A stretch of 64,000 bases of DNA from Dechloromonas sp. UBA6271 (GTDB taxonomy: Bacteria > Pseudomonadota > Gammaproteobacteria > Burkholderiales > Rhodocyclaceae). The stretch covers positions 62,001 to 126,000 of the forward strand of contig DJUX01000004.1 of the NCBI GenBank assembly GCA_002440665.1, in the 5' to 3' direction. Positions 60,279 through 64,000 of the stretch are shown piece by piece. The position numbers and the translations under genes are program-made. Positions within the stretch are counted from its first letter, which is position 1, and each line of letters begins with the position of its first letter. The notes under the pieces are model-generated. The model worked only from the letters and a program-made list of their open reading frames with translations. It had not been told where the DNA came from and did not search any database.

Positions 60279-61082
60279 ATGAATCGCCCACTCCTCAGCC
60301 AGGCCAGCCGGCCGCTTACCTTCGAAATCGACGCCGTCAACGAGCACGGCGAGGTCGTGCCGACTGCCATTGCCGGCGAGCACCCGTTGACCCTCTACGT
60401 CGACAAGCGCGAGATCGTCACGCTGATGACCCTCGGCGCCGCGCCGGAAGCGCTGACCCTGGGCTATCTGCGCAACCAGCGTCTGATCGGCAGCCTCGAC
60501 GAAATCGCCGCCGTGCAGGTCGACTGGGAGGTCAATGCCGTCGCCGTCACCACCCGACAAGGCAACGGCATCGCCGAATGCCGCACCGAAAAACGGACGG
60601 TCACCACCGGCTGCGGCCAGGGGACGGTGTTCGGCGACCTGATGGACGAAATCGACGACATCCGCCTGCCGGCCGAAGCCAGCCTCTCGGAAACCACGCT
60701 CTACGGCCTGCTCGATTCGGTACGCCACCATGAGTCGATCTACAAACAGGCCGGCGCGGTGCACGGCTGCGCCCTGGCGCGGGGCAGCGAGATCCTGATG
60801 TTCATCGAGGATGTCGGCCGCCACAATGCGGTCGACGCCATCGCTGGCCGGATGTGGCTGGACGACCTGCAAGGCGGCGACAAGATTTTCTACACTACCG
60901 GCCGGCTGACTTCGGAAATGGTCATCAAGACAGCGCAGATGGGCATTCCCTTCCTGGTTTCGCGCTCGGGACTGACCCAGATGGGCTGGGAAATCGCGCG
61001 CAAGCTCGGCATGACGATGATCGGCCGCGCCCAGGGCAAGCATTACCTGTTATTCACCGGCGAGGAGCGGTTTACGCGATGA
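60279..61082 (+). CDS. fdhD: formate dehydrogenase accessory sulfurtransferase FdhD
   Basis: 267-residue protein that transfers sulfur from IscS to the molybdenum cofactor so that formate dehydrogenase is active. The segment TTGCGQGTVFGD carries a conserved cysteine, in place of the CxxC seen in E. coli. EDVGRHNAVDAIAG and the C-terminal MTMIGRAQGKHYLLFTG are conserved. It is divergent from the DUF3305 operon and overlaps mobA by four bases (ATGA), so both Mo-cofactor finishing steps are coupled. The start at 60279 is close to the divergent start, sharing a 68-base promoter region. Confidence 0.94.
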   Translation: MNRPLLSQASRPLTFEIDAVNEHGEVVPTAIAGEHPLTLYVDKREIVTLMTLGAAPEALTLGYLRNQRLIGSLDEIAAVQVDWEVNAVAVTTRQGNGIAECRTEKRTVTTGCGQGTVFGDLMDEIDDIRLPAEASLSETTLYGLLDSVRHHESIYKQAGAVHGCALARGSEILMFIEDVGRHNAVDAIAGRMWLDDLQGGDKIFYTTGRLTSEMVIKTAQMGIPFLVSRSGLTQMGWEIARKLGMTMIGRAQGKHYLLFTGEERFTR

Positions 61083-61672
61083 GCGACGAGAAAATTACCG
61101 GGGTCGTTCTGGCCGGCGGGCTGGGCCGACGCATGGGCGGCATCGACAAGGGCCTGCAGGAACTGCGCGGGCGGCCGCTGGTGCATTGGGTCGTCGAACG
61201 GCTGGCGCCGCAGGTCGACGAACTGCTGATCAACGCCAACCAGAACGGCGAACGCTACGCCGCCTTCGGCCACCGCGTCGTGCCCGACCAGATTCCCGAT
61301 TTCGCCGGGCCGCTGGCCGGGCTGCACGCCGCGCTGTCGGCAGCGGCGCATCCGCTGGTCGCCACTGCGCCGTGCGATTCGCCCTTCCTGCCGGCCGATC
61401 TGGTTTCTCGCCTGTTTTCGGCGTTGACCGCAACCGGCGCCGATCTCGCCGTCGCCCGCACCTTCGACCAGCCGCACCCGGTCTTCTGCCTGTGCCGGCG
61501 CGACGTGCTGCCGCACCTGACCGAATACCTGGCCGGCGGTGGACGCAAAATTGACCGCTGGTACGCGACGCTGAAGGTGGTCGAGGTCGCCTTCGACGAC
61601 GAAGCCGATGCCTTCGAGAACATCAACACGCGCGAGGAGCTCGGGCGCTTCGAGACTACCGGGGAAGACTAA
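61079..61672 (+). CDS. mobA: molybdenum cofactor guanylyltransferase MobA
   Basis: 197-residue enzyme transferring GMP to molybdopterin, producing the bis-MGD cofactor used by formate dehydrogenase and Nap-type nitrate reductase. The N-terminal LAGGLGRRMGGIDKGLQEL binding loop and the APCDSPFLPADL metal region are diagnostic. It is coupled to fdhD. A variant of the dispersed motif lies near its middle. It is followed by a 302-base gap before the SIR2-TIR gene, marking the boundary of the core locus. Confidence 0.94.
   Translation: MSDEKITGVVLAGGLGRRMGGIDKGLQELRGRPLVHWVVERLAPQVDELLINANQNGERYAAFGHRVVPDQIPDFAGPLAGLHAALSAAAHPLVATAPCDSPFLPADLVSRLFSALTATGADLAVARTFDQPHPVFCLCRRDVLPHLTEYLAGGGRKIDRWYATLKVVEVAFDDEADAFENINTREELGRFETTGED
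61423..61434 (+). repeat. dispersed motif copy (GTTGACCGCAAC)
   Basis: Copy inside mobA extended to GTTGACCGCAACCGGC. A GTTTTC tract lies three bases away on the GTTGAC side. Confidence 0.7.
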
Positions 61673-61974
61673 TCCCGCTTCCCGCCCCGGCAGCCGGCGC
61701 ATAGCCCAGGAAGGGCCCGCCAATCAAGCGCATCATGGAGGACGCATGCCTCCATGCATGTCGGGAAGGTCCGGAACAACCAGCAAGAGGCATCCGGTCG
61801 GCGCGACAAGGGGCCCCCCAGCAAAAACCATGCTTCCTCGGTCAGGGCTGGAGCAGGGTGCACTGTCCAATCAAGCCGCCCGAATCTCCACGGCCTCCAG
61901 CGATTTTTCGCACGCGGCATTACTTGATCTATGATGAAACAATCATCCGGGCAAGAGCGAACACAAATCGTCCC
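61673..61974. other. 302-base gap before the SIR2-TIR gene
   Basis: No convincing gene. It contains a perfect inverted repeat ATGGAGG / CCTCCAT with a seven-base loop (61735-61755). A possible promoter has -10 TATGAT at 61930-61935 with a weak TTCGCA-like -35 about 18 bases upstream. An in-frame ATG at 61735 exists, but its coding extension looks non-conserved. Confidence 0.5.
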
Positions 61975-63357
61975 ATGATCACAGACCTTGAAGACAACTG
62001 GTATTGCCTGATCGAGGAGCTGGAAAAGGGCAATGTCATCCCCATCGTCGGCCCCGAGCTGCTCGAGATCCCCGACGGTCCGGATGGTGTCAGCGCCTTG
62101 CTCTATGACTTGGTCGCCCGCGAACTCGCTGCACGCTACAACCACGCCTCCGAAGAGAAGATTTCCGGCGCCTGGAGCCTGCACAACTGCGTCGCTGCCC
62201 TGCTGGCCAGCGGGCAGGTGAATGTTGACAAGTTGCGGCGTGCAGCGGCCAAGACCATAGACACCCTGAGCGCCACTTGCCCGCTGCCCAAGGCCCTGCA
62301 AACCCTGGCCGCCATTGATGCCTTCGACCTCTATGTCAGCCTGACCTGCGACCCGCTGCTGTTCCGCAGCCTGCAGAACGAGGATCCTTCGGCTGAATCC
62401 TTTGCCTTCGGCATTCGCTCCGATACCAACTCCCACCCCCTCGACATCCCCGCCAAGCCGCGGGGAAAAATTTGCTACCAGTTGCTTGGCTCGGCCGAGA
62501 ACTTGCTCGATTTCGCCATCCATGAAGGCGATGTGCTTGAATACCTGTACCGCCTTCAGTCCGAACAGACCCGCTCCATCAAGAACCTGCTCGGGCGATT
62601 GCGCAGCAGCAATCTGCTTTTCATCGGTTGTCACCTTCCGGACTGGGTTGGCCGGTCCTTGCTCCGGGTTGTAAACGAGGACCCGCTGCTCTCCAAAGCG
62701 AAGCAGGAATTCATGACCGACTTCGAAGGCGACCCCTCGCTGGCCACCTTCTTGTCCCGCTTCAGCCCCAATAGCCTGGTCTTTCCCGGCTCCCAGACGG
62801 AATTCGTCGAGGAACTGGCGAAGCGCTGGCAAACCTGGCGGCTCGCCAATCCGCGGGCCGGTGACCAACGCGCTGCCTTGAAACCTGCCCCGGCAACCGA
62901 AGGCCCAATGATCTTCATCAGTTATGCCAGCCAGAATGCCGACGCAGCACGGTCCATTGCCGATCAGCTTCTTGCGCTGGGGGCCGGCGATGTCTGGCTC
63001 GACAAGAAAAAACTGCGCGGTGGCGACGATTGGTCAAACAAGTTGGACCAAGCGATCGGTAGTTGCGACTATTTCCTGCCGCTGCTCTCCAGCGAAGCTG
63101 ACGAGCGGCGCGAAGGCGTCTTCTGGGAAGAGTGGGTCACAGCCCTTGAGCGTGCCAAGCGTGTTGCCGACACCTTCCTCCTGCCCACCCTGATCGACCC
63201 GACGCCCGATAGCCGGAACAACTATCAGCGCGTGGGCAAGGAACTGGGCACCGAGCGTTTCTGGAACCTTCACCTGTTGAACGCCCCGCAAGGAACTTTC
63301 GACGACAAGGCCGGTTCCGACCTCACCGAGTGCTTCGAGCGCTTCAGGAGGCACTGA
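61975..63357 (+). CDS. SIR2-like/TIR fusion protein, putative defence effector
   Basis: 460-residue protein with two NAD-linked domains. The N-terminal SIR2-like domain (about 8-290) starts GNVIPIVGPELL. Its LYVSLTCDPLLF segment (119-130) aligns by eye with the TTNYDxLLE motif but lacks the Asn, so catalysis there is doubtful. The C-terminal TIR domain (about 311-400) has FISYASQ, the KLRGGDDW loop and FWEEW with a candidate catalytic Glu. The start at 61975 (MITDLEDN) is chosen; upstream codons are not conserved in appearance. The next gene starts two bases after its stop with AGGAGG overlapping its end, so the two are coupled. A role in NAD-depleting abortive defence is likely by family, but not shown. 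Confidence 0.87.
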   Translation: MITDLEDNWYCLIEELEKGNVIPIVGPELLEIPDGPDGVSALLYDLVARELAARYNHASEEKISGAWSLHNCVAALLASGQVNVDKLRRAAAKTIDTLSATCPLPKALQTLAAIDAFDLYVSLTCDPLLFRSLQNEDPSAESFAFGIRSDTNSHPLDIPAKPRGKICYQLLGSAENLLDFAIHEGDVLEYLYRLQSEQTRSIKNLLGRLRSSNLLFIGCHLPDWVGRSLLRVVNEDPLLSKAKQEFMTDFEGDPSLATFLSRFSPNSLVFPGSQTEFVEELAKRWQTWRLANPRAGDQRAALKPAPATEGPMIFISYASQNADAARSIADQLLALGAGDVWLDKKKLRGGDDWSNKLDQAIGSCDYFLPLLSSEADERREGVFWEEWVTALERAKRVADTFLLPTLIDPTPDSRNNYQRVGKELGTERFWNLHLLNAPQGTFDDKAGSDLTECFERFRRH

Positions 63358-63359
63358 TC

Positions 63360-64000
63360 ATGGCGACGCCCGTCATCGACACGAACAACCCCTGGCCCTG
63401 GCTGGACCCGTTCACCGAAAATGCCCAAGCCTTCTTCAACGGGCGCGATGACGACAGCGCGGCACTCGAACGTTGCGTCGTGTCGGGAACTGCCACGGTA
63501 CTGTTCGGAAAATCCGGGCTTGGCAAGACCTCCCTGCTACAGGCCGGGCTCTTCCCCCGGTTGCGCAAGGCTGGATTGCTGCCCGTACTGGTGCGTCTCG
63601 CGCACGGAGTGGATTCGCCACCGGCCGCGGCCCAGATTCGGGTTCGTCTGTATCAGGAATGCATCGCCCAGGGCCTGGCGATTCCCGGCAACCGGCAACT
63701 TGCGCCGCAGCTGGAAGCCCCCGAAGACCGCCTCTGGCTCGATCTGCATACCATCCCGGTTGGCCTGCAAGACAAAAACGGACGCAACTGGCAGCCAGTG
63801 CTCGTCCTCGACCAGTTCGAAGAAATCTTCACCCTCGGCGGCCAGGATGCCACTCGTCAACAGCGCGACTTCGGCGCTCTCGGCGACCTGATCGAAAACC
63901 GCATTCCGAACGCGCTGGAAAAGGCCATCGGTGCCGACGAAGACCTCCTCGACTTTCTGCTGCTCGACGCACAACCCTACCGTGTCATTCTCAGCCTGCG
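63360..64000 (+). CDS. nSTAND-family ATPase, partial at the window end
   Basis: First 213 residues of a larger protein that runs beyond 64000. The N-terminal segment NPWPWLDPFTENAQAFFNGRD is typical of nSTAND1 proteins. Walker A is GKSGLGKTS (50-58) and Walker B VLVLDQFEEIF (147-157, Asp151). STAND ATPases act as sensors or switches that oligomerise on ligand recognition. Its ATG is two bases after the SIR2-TIR stop with an AGGAGG site at 63346-63351, so both are expressed together. The missing C-terminus, which would show repeats or further domains, is needed to name the system. Confidence 0.88.
   Translation, partial: MATPVIDTNNPWPWLDPFTENAQAFFNGRDDDSAALERCVVSGTATVLFGKSGLGKTSLLQAGLFPRLRKAGLLPVLVRLAHGVDSPPAAAQIRVRLYQECIAQGLAIPGNRQLAPQLEAPEDRLWLDLHTIPVGLQDKNGRNWQPVLVLDQFEEIFTLGGQDATRQQRDFGALGDLIENRIPNALEKAIGADEDLLDFLLLDAQPYRVILSL

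Noticed and set aside
60827..60838. Additional copy of the dispersed motif in fdhD
   Set aside because: The match (ATGCGGTCGACG) is imperfect and encodes the conserved NAVDAI residues, so it can be explained by protein constraint.
61735..61974. Earlier in-frame ATG for the SIR2-TIR gene
   Set aside because: The 80 extra residues look non-conserved, include the inverted repeat and promoter-like region, and the domain begins only after the later ATG.

Overview
The window is about 64 kb of GC-rich chromosome from a respiratory betaproteobacterium. The gene families and order (yicC-kinase-phosphatase-rph-rdgB-hemW, gmk-rpoZ-spoT, thiS-thiG-trmB, a large formate dehydrogenase locus) best fit the Rhodocyclales (Dechloromonas/Azonexus-like). 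That placement comes from gene content only; no rRNA or tRNA gene was seen.

Layout. 0.2-2.8 kb: a DUF1254/DUF1214 lipoprotein and rpoH, the latter behind a perfect CIRCE operator. 2.9-10.3 kb (minus strand): a stand-alone napGH pair, tatD, dadA, spoT, rpoZ, gmk and the BON-LysM protein kbp. 10.35-15.98 kb: a small integrative element with a P4-type tyrosine integrase, an AlpA-like regulator, a replication/regulation module and possible cargo (a DUF6387-like protein and a NYN-domain protein). It appears to split a former yicC-kbp-gmk operon. 16-21.3 kb: yicC, then a plus-strand operon of Ser/Thr kinase, PP2C phosphatase, rph, rdgB and hemW. 21.4-34.6 kb (minus strand): a two-component NtrC-type pair, small envelope proteins, rdgC, trmB, thiG, thiS, dsbA, a SPOR protein and argS. 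34.7-35.4 kb: an AT-rich orphan gene beside a REP-like hairpin. 35.6-45.3 kb: ubiB, a SWIM-SNF2 helicase and assorted small genes. 45.3-51.5 kb: moeA with a tungstate-type ABC transporter lacking its binding protein, and a divergent PhnD/PhnC/PhnE-type transporter. 51.6-61.7 kb: a membrane-bound, molybdopterin, cysteine-type formate dehydrogenase locus with its chaperones, fdhD and mobA. 62-64 kb: a SIR2-TIR fusion translationally coupled to an nSTAND ATPase that runs off the window end, a probable anti-phage defence module.

Molybdenum/tungsten handling ties together napGH (partner of a Mo nitrate reductase encoded elsewhere), moeA, tupBC, mobA, fdhD and the formate dehydrogenase.

Two signals stand out. 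First, a dispersed motif GTYGACCGCARC (reverse complement GYTGCGGTCRAC) occurs sixteen times across the core chromosome, often with A/T-rich tracts at a set distance on one side. It is absent from the integrative element and from the terminal defence locus, and it resembles the layout of a Pasteurellaceae DNA uptake sequence. Second, the SIR2-TIR/nSTAND pair joins two NAD-linked domains in one polypeptide with an ATPase sensor next to it.
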